In this document: positions 40,634 to 49,465 of the stretch, in pieces | Layout of the letters: each line of letters begins with the position of its first letter | Position numbering within the stretch: the first letter of the stretch is position 1 | Source: Duodenibacillus intestinigallinarum | GTDB lineage: Bacteria > Pseudomonadota > Gammaproteobacteria > Burkholderiales > Burkholderiaceae_F | DNA length: 64,000 bases | NCBI GenBank assembly: GCA_019117105.1 | Contig: DXAH01000050.1 | Coordinates: forward strand, 1-64,000 | Direction of reading: 5' to 3' | Position numbers and translations under genes: made by a program | Notes under the pieces: generated by a model | What the model saw: the letters and a program-made list of their open reading frames with translations, nothing else | Database searches by the model: none | Told to the model about the DNA's origin: nothing

Positions 40634-40754
40634 AACGCAGATAAAAAGTGCAATCGATTGATACGAAATGAGCCGTTTGAGACTTATTGCTTAGAGCCTT
40701 TTTGTCTTCGAATTGTCACAATACGGAAACAAATATTTGCTGGGAGTCTTTCGA

Positions 40755-42029
40755 ATGAATTCAAAACCTCGACGTCTGATGCATCGAGCCATGCCGCTGA
40801 TCCTGGGTGGCAGTTTGGTTAAGCAAATCGTGATTGCTTTGGTGCTTGGCATCCTTCTGGCTCTCGTTGCTCCGGGCGCAGCTAAGTCCGTGGGCATTCT
40901 GGGGGGCCTTTTTGTGTCGGCCTTGAAGGCCGTGGCCCCGGTGCTCGTCTTCGTTCTTGTTGCGGCTGCCATTGCCAACCATCAGTCGGGCACGGCGGCA
41001 CACATGCGTCCGATTCTGGTGCTCTATCTTGTAGGTACCTTCGCTGCTGCCACCACGGCCGTGATCTCCTTCTTCCTGTTTCCTGTGTCGGTGAACCTGA
41101 TTTCGGACGCCAAGGAAGTGGCGACCCCCGGAGGCATCGGCGAAGTGCTTCAGAATTTGGTCTATAGCGTGGTGGACAATCCCGTGAAGGCGTTGATGCA
41201 GGGTAACTACATCTGCATCCTCTTCTGGGCTATCGGTCTGGGCATTGCCATCCGTAAGGCAAGCGATACGACACGTCTGGTGATGAACGACATCTCCGAC
41301 GGCGTGGAATTCATCGTGCGCATTGTGATCCGCTGCGCGCCGATCGGCATCTTCGGTTTGGTGGCGAGCACCTTCGCGACCGAGGGTCTCGGATTGCTTG
41401 TGAACTACGCGCAGCTTCTGGTTTTGCTCGTGGGCAGCATGCTCTTTGTGGCGTTGGTACTCAATCCTTTGATCGTTTGGGTCTGCATCCGCAAAAACCC
41501 GTACCCGCTTACTTTCCAGACGCTTCGCGAGTCCGGCATCACGGCGTTCTTTACGCGCTCTTCTGCGGCCAACATCCCCGTCAACATCAATCTTTGCAAG
41601 CGCTTGGGTCTTGACGAAAGCATCTATCTGCTTTCGATTCCGCTCGGCGCCACGATCAATATGGCCGGTGCGGCCATCACGATTACGATTTTGAGTCTGT
41701 CGGCGGCCTACACGATGGGCGTGTCGGTGGACATTCCCACCGCCATCCTTTTGTGCGTGGTTGCGAGCCTTTGTGCCTGCGGCGCAGCGGGTGTGCCCGG
41801 GGGTTCTCTCATGCTCATTCCGCTTGCCTGCTCGCTCTTTGGTCTGGACAGTACCATCGCCATGCAGGTGGTGGCTGTGGGCTTTGTGATTGGCGTGGTG
41901 CAGGACTCCTGCGAAACGGCGCTCAATTCCTCTTCGGACGTGCTCTTTACGGCCGCGGCCTGCATGCGCTATGAGCGATTCAAGGAGCAGCGCCAGGCCG
42001 AAGTGCAGGAAGCACTGAAGGACATCTGA
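40755..42029 (+). CDS. sstT: Serine/threonine:sodium symporter SstT
   Basis: The 424-residue membrane protein belongs to the dicarboxylate/amino acid:cation symporter family. It has the hairpin TRSSAANIPVNINLCKRLGL and the substrate-site stretch SIPLGATINMAGAAITITI, close to E. coli SstT (414 residues), which imports serine and threonine with sodium. The ATG at 40755 gives the family's usual start. A terminator follows. Confidence 0.88.
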   Translation: MNSKPRRLMHRAMPLILGGSLVKQIVIALVLGILLALVAPGAAKSVGILGGLFVSALKAVAPVLVFVLVAAAIANHQSGTAAHMRPILVLYLVGTFAAATTAVISFFLFPVSVNLISDAKEVATPGGIGEVLQNLVYSVVDNPVKALMQGNYICILFWAIGLGIAIRKASDTTRLVMNDISDGVEFIVRIVIRCAPIGIFGLVASTFATEGLGLLVNYAQLLVLLVGSMLFVALVLNPLIVWVCIRKNPYPLTFQTLRESGITAFFTRSSAANIPVNINLCKRLGLDESIYLLSIPLGATINMAGAAITITILSLSAAYTMGVSVDIPTAILLCVVASLCACGAAGVPGGSLMLIPLACSLFGLDSTIAMQVVAVGFVIGVVQDSCETALNSSSDVLFTAAACMRYERFKEQRQAEVQEALKDI

Positions 42030-42070
42030 CGAGCGCAAAACGCTAAAATCCGCAGCTGTTAGCGATTCGT

Positions 42071-42104
42071 GCGGCACGACTCGATACGGGACGTGCCGCT
42101 TTTT
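42071..42104 (+). terminator. Terminator after sstT
   Basis: GCGGCACG (42071-42078) pairs with CGTGCCGC (42092-42099), followed by five T residues. It lies only 15 bases before the recQ start. Confidence 0.85.
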
Positions 42105-42118
42105 GTGGTGAGACGGTT

Positions 42119-43960
42119 TTGGCTGATTCGGTGAGCTCAACCTTATCGTGCGCTCAGGACATTCTTCATAGGGTGTTCGGGCTACATGACTTTCGCGGCT
42201 TTCAGGCCGACGTGATCGAAACGCTGGCGCAGGGGCGCGATGCGCTTGTTCTGATGCCCACGGGCGGCGGAAAGAGCTTGTGCTATCAGATTCCGGCACT
42301 CATGCGTGAGGGCGTGACGATCGTCGTGTCTCCTCTGATCGCGCTTATGGCCGATCAGGTTGCCGGACTCGAAGAGTTGGGCATTTCGGCAGCCTATCTC
42401 AATTCCGCACTGAGCTGGCCTCAGCAGCGCGATGTGCAGCGCCAGCTTGCCGCAGGAAGCATCAAGCTTCTTTATGTTGCTCCCGAACGCTTGGTGATGC
42501 CCGCAACGATCGAACTCTTAAAGCGCATCAAGATCGGGCTTTTTGCGATTGACGAAGCGCATTGCGTCTCGATGTGGGGGCACGACTTTCGCCCCGAATA
42601 CGGCGCGCTCTCGATTCTGCGCGAACTATGGCCCGAAGTGCCGCGCGTGGCGCTCACGGCCACGGCCGACCTTAATACGCGCCGCGAAATCGTCGAAAAG
42701 CTTTTGATCGACCCCAAGGAATTCGTCGCGAGTTTCGATCGCCCCAACATCCGTTACCGCGTGGCCGAAAAGGGCAAGCCCGCCGAGACGCTTCGCGAGC
42801 TTGTCGACTTTATCAAGGAAGAGCACGCCGGCGACACGGGCATTGTCTACTGCATGTACCGCGCAACAACCGAGGATGTAGCCAAGACGCTGTGCAATCA
42901 CGGCATTCGTGCGCTTGCATACCACGGCGGCATGAGTCATGAGAATCGTACTGCCAATCTCGAAACGTTCCTGCGTGAAGACGGCGTGGTGATGGTGGCA
43001 ACGATTGCCTTTGGCATGGGCATCGACAAGCCCGACGTGCGTTTCGTGGCGCACCTGGATATGCCCAAAAGCATTGAAAACTACTTCCAGGAAACGGGAC
43101 GCGCCGGGCGAGATGGAAAACCGGCCGACGCGTGGATGGCCTACGGTTTGATCGACGCGGTCAATCAGCGCCGACTCATGGAGATGGGCGGAGGCGACGA
43201 AATGTACGCGCGGCTTACCCGCACCAAGCTTGAGGCCATGCTGGCACTGGCAGAAACCGCAGGCTGCCGGCGTCAGATGATTCTGAGATATTTTGGCGAG
43301 GAATCCGGCCCCTGCGGCAACTGCGACAACTGTCTGGAGCCGCCCAAGATGCACGAAGTCACCGAAGACGCCAAGCGTTTGGTGAGCTGCATTTGGCGCG
43401 TCAATCAGGCGGGCGGCACGGCTTTCGGCGCCAACTACATCGTGCAGGTGCTCCAAGGCGAAGCCACCGACCGCATTCTGTTAAACGGCCACGACAAGCT
43501 TTCAACCTTCGGCATCGGCAAGCATCTTTCGGCCGAGGAGTGGCGGCGCATTCTGCGCCAGCTCATCGCCCGCGACATCGTGCGCGTGGAAGCGCTGAAC
43601 ATGGGCGGACTGACGCTCGGACAGGCCAGAGGACTTTTGAAAGGCGAAGAACAGATTTTCATTCGCAGCACGCAGAAAGCGACTAAGCGGCGCCGCCGCA
43701 TCTTTGAGGAACTCACGGGCGAAGACCTGGTGATTTTCGAGCGCCTAAAGCAGTGGCGACGGGAAAAAGCCAACGAAACCGGCAAACTGCCTTATCAGGT
43801 TTTTAATGATGCGACGCTCGAAGACATCGTTCGTCTGCGTCCGATCAACAGCGGGCAGCTCGCGCAAGCTTCGGGCGTGGGGGAAGTGAAGCTCGCGCGT
43901 TACGGCCGCGAAGTGCTTCAAATCATTCGCGAATATGTTGCCCCCGGAAAGAGCGCGTAG
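42119..43960 (+). CDS. recQ: ATP-dependent DNA helicase RecQ
   Basis: RecQ unwinds DNA 3' to 5' and starts RecF-pathway repair. The 613-residue protein has LMPTGGGKSLCYQIP (Walker A, near 46-60) and the Walker B box AIDEAHCVSMWGHDFRPEY. Motif V-VI is FGMGIDKPDVRFVAHLDMP and ETGRAGRDGKPA. The zinc-binding CRRQMILRYFGEESGPCGNC and a C-terminal HRDC domain follow. The likely start is TTG at 42119. A GTG four codons on is also possible and no clear ribosome site decides. Confidence 0.93.
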   Translation: MADSVSSTLSCAQDILHRVFGLHDFRGFQADVIETLAQGRDALVLMPTGGGKSLCYQIPALMREGVTIVVSPLIALMADQVAGLEELGISAAYLNSALSWPQQRDVQRQLAAGSIKLLYVAPERLVMPATIELLKRIKIGLFAIDEAHCVSMWGHDFRPEYGALSILRELWPEVPRVALTATADLNTRREIVEKLLIDPKEFVASFDRPNIRYRVAEKGKPAETLRELVDFIKEEHAGDTGIVYCMYRATTEDVAKTLCNHGIRALAYHGGMSHENRTANLETFLREDGVVMVATIAFGMGIDKPDVRFVAHLDMPKSIENYFQETGRAGRDGKPADAWMAYGLIDAVNQRRLMEMGGGDEMYARLTRTKLEAMLALAETAGCRRQMILRYFGEESGPCGNCDNCLEPPKMHEVTEDAKRLVSCIWRVNQAGGTAFGANYIVQVLQGEATDRILLNGHDKLSTFGIGKHLSAEEWRRILRQLIARDIVRVEALNMGGLTLGQARGLLKGEEQIFIRSTQKATKRRRRIFEELTGEDLVIFERLKQWRREKANETGKLPYQVFNDATLEDIVRLRPINSGQLAQASGVGEVKLARYGREVLQIIREYVAPGKSA

Positions 43961-44008
43961 GCGTTTGTTTCGGTAGCATAGTCGGCGTATCGAATACAAG
44001 GAAAACTT

Positions 44009-45199
44009 ATGAGCGACTCGATCGATTACAAGCAGGCCGGGCCTGCAACGGTTCTGGTGCATGCCGGGCGGCATCGCAATAAGGAACACCGCTTCGTCAA
44101 TCCTCCGATTGTGAAAGGCTCGACCGTGCTGCATGAATCTGTCAAGGACATGATCGAGCGTGAAGAGCACCGTAATCAGTTGATCGAGGATGTGCCTACG
44201 TACGGCATCTGGGGCACGGAAACGCACAAGGCTTTTTACGATGCGATGAAAACGCTTGAGGGCGCGGCAGGCGTCTGGGCGTTCGCTTCGGGGTTGGCGA
44301 GCACGACCACGCAGCTTTTTGCGTTTGTGCATTCGGGCTGCCATGCGCTTTTCATGGACACCATTTACGGCCCCACGCGTGACTTTGCCGAAAAGATTCT
44401 CACGAAGATGGGCGTGGAAGTGGAATTTTTCGACCCCTATATCGGTGCGGCCATTGAGGAGAAATTCAAATCCAACACGACCTTGCTGGTGATGGAAACG
44501 CCGGGTTCGCACAGCTTTGAATTGCCTGACGTGCCGGCAATCGCCGCCAAGTGCAAGGAGCATGGCGTCTGGAGCGTGATCGACAACACGTGGGCAACGC
44601 CGCTTTACTTCAAGCCTTTGTCTGTTGGCGTCGATGTTGTCGTGCATGCCGCCACCAAATACATCGCAGGCCATTCCGACATCCTGATGGGCGTGGTGTG
44701 CTGCAACGAGAAGGCTTGGCCCAAGGTGTTTGATGCCGTGACGACGATGGGGCAAACCGCAACGCCCGACGATGTGTATGTAGCCTACCGCGGACTGCAT
44801 ACGATGAAGGCGCGCATTGAAGCAGCGTTTGAAAACGCCAAGCTGGTGGTCGACTGGCTTCAGAATCGTCCTGAAGTCGAAAGGGTGCTCTGGCCGGTGT
44901 TGGAAAGCCATCCGGATCATGCGATTTTCAAGCGTGACTTTACGGGCGGCACGACGCTCTTTTCGGTGGTCTTCAAACCCGAATACGACGGCAAGCTTGC
45001 GCCTATGATCGATGCGCTCAAAATTTTCGGCCGCGGCTATTCCTGGGGCGGCTTCGAGAGTTTGCTGATTCCCGGTTACGGCAAGCGGACCGAACGAAAC
45101 TCTCCTTTCAATCGCATGGTTCGCGTGGCCGTAGGTCTGGAAGATCCTAAAGACTTGATTGCCGACTTGCAGCAGGCTTTTGAAAAGCTCGCGAACTGA
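44009..45199 (+). CDS. metC: Cystathionine beta-lyase
   Basis: MetC is a PLP enzyme that cleaves cystathionine to homocysteine, pyruvate and ammonia in methionine synthesis. The 396-residue protein has YGIWGTETHKAFYDAMKTLE and the internal aldimine lysine in VHAATKYIAGHSDILMGVV. The C-terminal GRGYSWGGFESLL is typical of the MetC branch rather than gamma-synthase. It stands alone with a short spacer after recQ. Confidence 0.92.
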   Translation: MSDSIDYKQAGPATVLVHAGRHRNKEHRFVNPPIVKGSTVLHESVKDMIEREEHRNQLIEDVPTYGIWGTETHKAFYDAMKTLEGAAGVWAFASGLASTTTQLFAFVHSGCHALFMDTIYGPTRDFAEKILTKMGVEVEFFDPYIGAAIEEKFKSNTTLLVMETPGSHSFELPDVPAIAAKCKEHGVWSVIDNTWATPLYFKPLSVGVDVVVHAATKYIAGHSDILMGVVCCNEKAWPKVFDAVTTMGQTATPDDVYVAYRGLHTMKARIEAAFENAKLVVDWLQNRPEVERVLWPVLESHPDHAIFKRDFTGGTTLFSVVFKPEYDGKLAPMIDALKIFGRGYSWGGFESLLIPGYGKRTERNSPFNRMVRVAVGLEDPKDLIADLQQAFEKLAN

Positions 45200-45381
45200 G
45201 AGTCTGTGTCAAAAAAGCCTCACAGAGGGGGTCGCGTTGGATTTTTGGCGTGAAATTTCATGCGATGCCCGTATGCTCGGCGGTCGTGGTGTAGACTCAA
45301 ACAAATGACCTGCGCTTAAAGGAAAGTGCGGGTGCTTTTGACGTGGATTGAGGGCAGATCCTGCAAACCGAGGAGATAAAG

Positions 45382-46263
45382 ATGATTTTGCAGAAGATCA
45401 GAGGTTTTTTTGAATGGCTTGGCAAACGAAGCATGGCAAAAAGCCGCAAGGCGCTCAATTACGAATGGACAACGATGCGGCCCGAAGGTGAAGCGCCGGT
45501 CAAGACAGTGAATATTGACGAGCCGCCGGCCTCCGAACGCCCCGCTCCCGTCAAGACCGTGGATGTGCCCGCAACCAAGTCCGATGCGGCAGTTCCCGCA
45601 CCGACGCCTGCAGAACCCGATGTTGAAAAACAAATGGCTGCCATTCTCAAGGAATTCACCGTCAGCGCCGCCATTCAGTTGTTGCAGGGCAAGTTTGAGA
45701 AAGCCGCGGACGTGCGCCGCAGTCGTATGGCGCTCTTTACTTTCCTGAAGGATAACCCGGAAGCGGTTGCGTTCCTGCAGGAACAGGCAAAGCAGAAGAA
45801 GGCGGCAAAGAAACCCGCAAAGAAGACCACGACGGCAAAGAAGACGGCTCGCCGCACGGCTATCAAGCAGGCTGCAGCGGAATCCTCCGCAGAAGGAAAA
45901 ACGGAGAAACCTGTTGCGAAAAAGCCTGCTGCAAAAAAGGCCGCACCTAAGAAATCGGCGACCAAGCCTGTCGAATCGAAAGAGGCAGTGCAGAGCGCGG
46001 TCGAAAAACCCGTTGACGCAAATCAGAAGACCGAAGAACCGGCACCTGCCGTCAAGCCCGCACCTCGCAAAACCACGGTAAAACGCGCTGCGGCGAAAAA
46101 GACGGTTAGTGCAGCCGAAACGCAGCAAACGGCTGCCGCAAAGAAACCTGCGGCACGCAAGACGGCCGTTAAAAAGCCGGCTGTGCGCAAGGCTGCTCCC
46201 AAGGCGGCCGAAGAGAGCAAGCCTGCAGAACCGGCTCCTGATGCGGAAAAGACTTCCGCGTAA
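45382..46263 (+). CDS. Histone H1-like Lys/Ala/Pro-rich protein
   Basis: The 293-residue protein begins with a short helical region (MILQKIRGFFEWLGKRS). A middle segment has VEKQMAAILKEFTVSAAIQL and TFLKDNPEAVAFLQEQAKQ. The final 155 residues are almost entirely Lys, Ala, Pro, Thr, Val and Glu with repeated KKPAAKK-like units. Such tails occur in the bacterial H1-like proteins AlgP and HctB and bind DNA or RNA. GAGGAG precedes the ATG. A similar tail ends the protein at 26411. The middle segment was not matched to a family. Confidence 0.75.
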   Translation: MILQKIRGFFEWLGKRSMAKSRKALNYEWTTMRPEGEAPVKTVNIDEPPASERPAPVKTVDVPATKSDAAVPAPTPAEPDVEKQMAAILKEFTVSAAIQLLQGKFEKAADVRRSRMALFTFLKDNPEAVAFLQEQAKQKKAAKKPAKKTTTAKKTARRTAIKQAAAESSAEGKTEKPVAKKPAAKKAAPKKSATKPVESKEAVQSAVEKPVDANQKTEEPAPAVKPAPRKTTVKRAAAKKTVSAAETQQTAAAKKPAARKTAVKKPAVRKAAPKAAEESKPAEPAPDAEKTSA

Positions 46264-46278
46264 GCGTAATTTGGAATC

Positions 46279-46310
46279 AAGGAAAAGGCGCCTTCGGACG
46301 CCTTTTCCTT
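46279..46310. terminator. Bidirectional terminator after the H1-like gene
   Basis: AAGGAAAAGGCG (46279-46290) pairs perfectly with CGCCTTTTCCTT (46299-46310). It separates the H1-like gene from the minus-strand DUF2721 pair. Confidence 0.85.
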
Positions 46311-46739
46311 TTAGTGGTGCACGCTGATGCCCAAGGCTTTAAGCGAGGTGCCAACTTCCAGCGAGAAATACGCCGTGGAGATGACGATCATGGCTACCGA
46401 TGCGAGCAGGAAAACGTGCTTGGCAGTGTCGAGATCGAGATCGAAAATGGCGCCAAGCGTGCTTGTCAGCACGAGTAGACCCGCACAGGCGGCCGACAGC
46501 ACCACAAAAAGAATTGCCTTGCGGAGCAATTCCGCGCGGTGAAAGATGAGCTCGATGGCTTCGGCCAGGTGCGGGTCGGTGCCGCCCGTCATTTCATCGG
46601 CGTGCAGAAGCTGACGAACGCGTGCGGTCGTGTGGTCGTAGCGGGCCGACATCGTCAAAAGCAAAAGACCGACACCCGAGATGAGCGTGATCGGCGTAAG
46701 GGCCGAGCTGAGGATCAGCGTAAAGTCGATGTGATTCAT
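46311..46739 (-). CDS. DUF2721 membrane protein (first of tandem pair)
   Basis: The 142-residue protein has three membrane segments (near residues 8-28, 78-98 and 110-132) and the block HRAELLRKAILFVVLSAACA. DUF2721 proteins are small integral membrane proteins of unknown function. The gene follows its paralogue by 15 bases on the minus strand, and the two start alike (HIDFTLILSSALTPITLISG versus HIDFASILSSALTPITLISG). Confidence 0.85.
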   Translation of the reverse strand: MNHIDFTLILSSALTPITLISGVGLLLLTMSARYDHTTARVRQLLHADEMTGGTDPHLAEAIELIFHRAELLRKAILFVVLSAACAGLLVLTSTLGAIFDLDLDTAKHVFLLASVAMIVISTAYFSLEVGTSLKALGISVHH

Positions 46740-46754
46740 GGCAAATCGGGCAAA

Positions 46755-47216
46755 TTAGTTGGTGAAACGACGGCGGCGGATGGCGCTTTCCTGTTCTTTG
46801 CGCAGAGCCAACGCTTTGAGAGACGTGGTCACTTCAAGCGCAAAGAAGATGGTGGAGATGACGATCAGGCCGACGCAGCACAGCAGCAGAATGTGTTTGG
46901 CGACCAGAAGGTCGACTCCGAACATGCCTTCGAGCGTCGAAGCCAGAATGAGTAGGCCGGAACTGGCTGCCGAAAGAACCACGAAGAGAATCGCCTTGCG
47001 GAGCAGTTCGGCACGGTGATAGTTGAGGATCAGACGTTCTTCGATTCCCGGATCAAAGTCAGGTGAACGACCTTGCTGGCGAAGATTTTCTCGGACGCGG
47101 TCGCAAGCTTGCGCGTAGCGGGCCGACATGGCCATGAGCAATAGCCCCACGCCAGAAATCAAGGTAATGGGAGTGAGCGCCGAGCTCAGGATGGAAGCAA
47201 AATCAATGTGCGGCAT
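46755..47216 (-). CDS. DUF2721 membrane protein (second of tandem pair)
   Basis: The 153-residue protein has the same three-helix layout, the identical core NYHRAELLRKAILFVVLSAA and a longer basic end (KEQESAIRRRRF). The start at 47216 aligns with its paralogue. The frame remains open for 53 more codons upstream, but that part aligns to nothing in the sister protein. The pair probably forms a heteromer or arose by recent duplication. Confidence 0.85.
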   Translation of the reverse strand: MPHIDFASILSSALTPITLISGVGLLLMAMSARYAQACDRVRENLRQQGRSPDFDPGIEERLILNYHRAELLRKAILFVVLSAASSGLLILASTLEGMFGVDLLVAKHILLLCCVGLIVISTIFFALEVTTSLKALALRKEQESAIRRRRFTN

Positions 47217-47274
47217 TTGACACTGAAAAGAGAATTTGACGCCCCTTCGAGGAATTTCGAAAGGGGCGGAAATT

Positions 47275-47784
47275 CTAAGCAATTTCAGTGGCTTCGGAAG
47301 CTTTGATGAAAGAAATTTCTTTTGGAGCCACGATGCGGTGGAAGTCTTCCGTATTGATGATGATGGAGACGTCACGAGCGCCGGCGTTGAAGGCGAGCTC
47401 TCCGTAACGAGTAAAGAGAGTAGGGTCGGCTACGTTGAGAAGTTTTTCGTGCAATGCGACCGGAGGTACGGCTCCCAGGATGCAGCCGGTGAGGTCCAGC
47501 ACTTCTTCAGGACTGCAAAGGCCTGCTCGGGTAGCGCCCAGAGCTTGCGCGAGCTTTTTAAGGTCGGCTTGCTGATCGGCCGGCAGCACCGCCAGGACGT
47601 ACTGCTTGACGCCGTTACCTTTGGCCATGCATACCAACGCCTTAGCGCCTTGTCCTACCTCGGTACCACGCACTTTGGCAACCGATTCGCTGGATCGATC
47701 GCCCGCGGGGTGGTGAACGACGCGGTAGCGGGCTTGCCCCGCATCGAATTTTTCGCAGAGTTTCTGAAGAACGTTTTCAACCAT
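47275..47784 (-). CDS. YbaK/ProX-type aminoacyl-tRNA deacylase
   Basis: The 169-residue protein has the YbaK fold markers KALVCMAKGNGVKQYVLAVL, GATRAGLCSPEEVLDLTGC and GAVPPVAL. YbaK-like enzymes hydrolyse mischarged tRNAs such as Cys-tRNA-Pro. The exact specificity is not clear here. The start at 47784 is chosen because the frame further upstream is not conserved and enters the mobile-element remnant. Confidence 0.82.
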   Translation of the reverse strand: MVENVLQKLCEKFDAGQARYRVVHHPAGDRSSESVAKVRGTEVGQGAKALVCMAKGNGVKQYVLAVLPADQQADLKKLAQALGATRAGLCSPEEVLDLTGCILGAVPPVALHEKLLNVADPTLFTRYGELAFNAGARDVSIIINTEDFHRIVAPKEISFIKASEATEIA

Positions 47785-47850
47785 GATGTGTCTTCTCACA
47801 AACATAAACGGAAAAACAGTCTCATGATAAACGCAACGGGCCAAACCAAA

Positions 47851-48140
47851 TTGACATCCTCCCACCGACTCACGTCGGGGGGCCTGCTGGCAGGCATTGC
47901 CTGCTGCAGATAGGTTTCTGTTGCTGATCTCTAACGGGATTCACTTCACAGACGATCCGAGCCCGCCCGGCTCTTCCTCAAAATATTCCCTGAGCGCATC
48001 AGTCCGCGGTCAAGATCCTTGAGTGCCTGCTGCAAAGTCTGGGCCGGTGATTCAGACAACCAAAGACTGGAATCGTCCTTCTTCCAGCCAACCAACATCC
48101 GCCAGCTCACGCAGGCGGTCTTCTGGCGGTCAGATAAAAT
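47851..48140 (-). mobile_element. Decayed IS200/IS605-type element, tnpB side
   Basis: This stretch, read on the minus strand, holds an N-terminal tnpB fragment, a C-terminal fragment in another frame, and a terminal hairpin. The hairpin (CCGAC 47865-47869 with GTCGG 47874-47878) and the ending TTGACATCC match the classical right end of this element group, where the omegaRNA finishes. No tnpA and no left end are visible. The whole 47785-48190 spacer has no other supported gene. Confidence 0.6.
47870..48140 (-). pseudogene. tnpB: tnpB remnant with internal deletion and frameshift
   Basis: Reading from 48140, residues include WRMLVGWKKDDSSLWLSES and PAQTLQQALKDLDRG, the conserved N-terminal block of TnpB (about residues 50-95). 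The frame then stops at 47946. In a different frame, VCEVNPVRDQQQKP and a stop at 47870-47872 give the usual TnpB C-terminal end. The RuvC catalytic domain in between is missing, so no active nuclease can be made. Loss of the middle explains why only about 270 bases remain. Confidence 0.6.
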
Positions 48141-48190
48141 GAAGGGCCTTGGGCCGCTACGGCGGTCATTGTCAATGATGAATTGAAAAT

Positions 48191-48613
48191 ATGGTTGAAG
48201 GCACCGTTTTAGGGTTTGATTTCGGTGAAAAGCGGATCGGGGTGGCCGTCGGTTCAACGCTCACGGGCTCGGCGCGGCCGCTGTGCATCATTCAGGCCGC
48301 AGCCGGAAAGGATGCCAAATGGCAGGCTGTTGCGGATCTGGTGGCTCAGTGGGAGCCGTCGGCTTTCGTTGTGGGACTGCCCACACAGCGAGACGGATCC
48401 TCAGAGCCTGCTACGCGCATGGCTTTGAATTTTGCCAAGCGCCTCTACGGTCGAACAAAACTTCCGGTTTATATGACCGATGAACGCTTTTCGTCGGTTG
48501 TGGTTGATGACGGAACGGGGGCGTTTGACGACAAGTCGGCCGCCGTCATTCTTCAGCAGTGGTTTGACGAAGGTTCGCCCGAGCGTCAGCCGCAGGACAT
48601 TGAAATTCCGTAA
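48191..48613 (+). CDS. ruvX: Putative pre-16S rRNA nuclease / Holliday junction resolvase YqgF
   Basis: YqgF proteins have an RNase H fold and process 16S rRNA ends. A junction resolvase role has also been proposed. The 140-residue protein has the N-terminal GFDFGEKRIGVAVGS with catalytic aspartate, FVVGLPTQRDGSSEP and a late VYMTDERFSSV and DDKSAAVILQQWFD. The gene starts just beyond the tnpB remnant and is followed by plsC. Confidence 0.9.
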   Translation: MVEGTVLGFDFGEKRIGVAVGSTLTGSARPLCIIQAAAGKDAKWQAVADLVAQWEPSAFVVGLPTQRDGSSEPATRMALNFAKRLYGRTKLPVYMTDERFSSVVVDDGTGAFDDKSAAVILQQWFDEGSPERQPQDIEIP

Positions 48614-48625
48614 AGGTACAAAAAG

Positions 48626-49465
48626 ATGCAAGTGCTGATCGGTGCGGCCCGCTTTGCCGCCGTCTTTGTATACATCGTGTGCTGCTTTGTCCTCATTTTC
48701 GGGGTGTTTCCGTTTTCGACTCCCGAGGGTAAAGGCCGCATCATTCGGCGTTGGTCGGCCCGCATTCTGCGATGGCTCGGTGTCAAGGTCGACGTTTTCG
48801 GACAGTACAACGGGGACGCGCGCGTTCGGGACAGCGGACGCACACCCGGCCAGATCGGGCGCCTGATCGTGGCCAACCACGTTTCGTTTTTGGATATCTT
48901 TGCTCTCAATTGCGTGTTCCCTTCCGCTTTTGTGGCCAAAGCCGAAATTGCGCGTTGGCCCGTGTTCGGGTTTATTGCCAAATCCGTTGATACGGTGTTT
49001 ATCGAGCGCGGCAATCGCCGTTCTCTCATCAACACGGCCGAAGCCATGGCTAAGGCACTGGATGAAGGACGAAATCTTTTGATGTTTCCGGAAGGAACGA
49101 CCTCCGACGGTACCGGACTCAAAAAAATGCACGGCAATCTGATGGAAGGCGCCGTGCGCCGGCATGCCGAGGTGATCCCCGTGGTGCTGCGATACAAAAC
49201 GAAGGGACAGGTGACGACGACGCCCGCCTACGTCGGCGACGTCGGACTCTTCGAGTGCTTGTGGAAAGTGGTGACGATGGAGGATCTTCATCTGGAAATT
49301 CACATTCTCGAGCCGCTTCGCGGTGAAAATCGCCACGCGTTATGCCGCCAGGTGAGTGCTGATATGTGCGCTTTGATCGGTTGTGCGGATCCGCTAGCGG
49401 ATTTGGAGACAGCATCAATTCAGACTCCCGCCGCGGTTGTCGAAAAAGAAAAAGCAGGTGCGTGA
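48626..49465 (+). CDS. plsC: 1-acyl-sn-glycerol-3-phosphate acyltransferase
   Basis: PlsC adds the second acyl chain in phospholipid synthesis at the inner membrane. The 279-residue protein has one N-terminal membrane segment, the NHxxxxD motif in VANHVSFLDIFAL (near 84-96), FIERGNRRS and FPEGTTSDGT. Its stop overlaps the next start (TGATG), coupling it to the thioesterase gene. Confidence 0.9.
   Translation: MQVLIGAARFAAVFVYIVCCFVLIFGVFPFSTPEGKGRIIRRWSARILRWLGVKVDVFGQYNGDARVRDSGRTPGQIGRLIVANHVSFLDIFALNCVFPSAFVAKAEIARWPVFGFIAKSVDTVFIERGNRRSLINTAEAMAKALDEGRNLLMFPEGTTSDGTGLKKMHGNLMEGAVRRHAEVIPVVLRYKTKGQVTTTPAYVGDVGLFECLWKVVTMEDLHLEIHILEPLRGENRHALCRQVSADMCALIGCADPLADLETASIQTPAAVVEKEKAGA

Noticed and set aside
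40761..42299. Long minus-strand open frame (512 codons) opposite sstT and recQ
   Set aside because: It is antisense to two well-supported genes, has His/Arg-rich composition typical of a reversed GC-rich gene, and shows no family motif.
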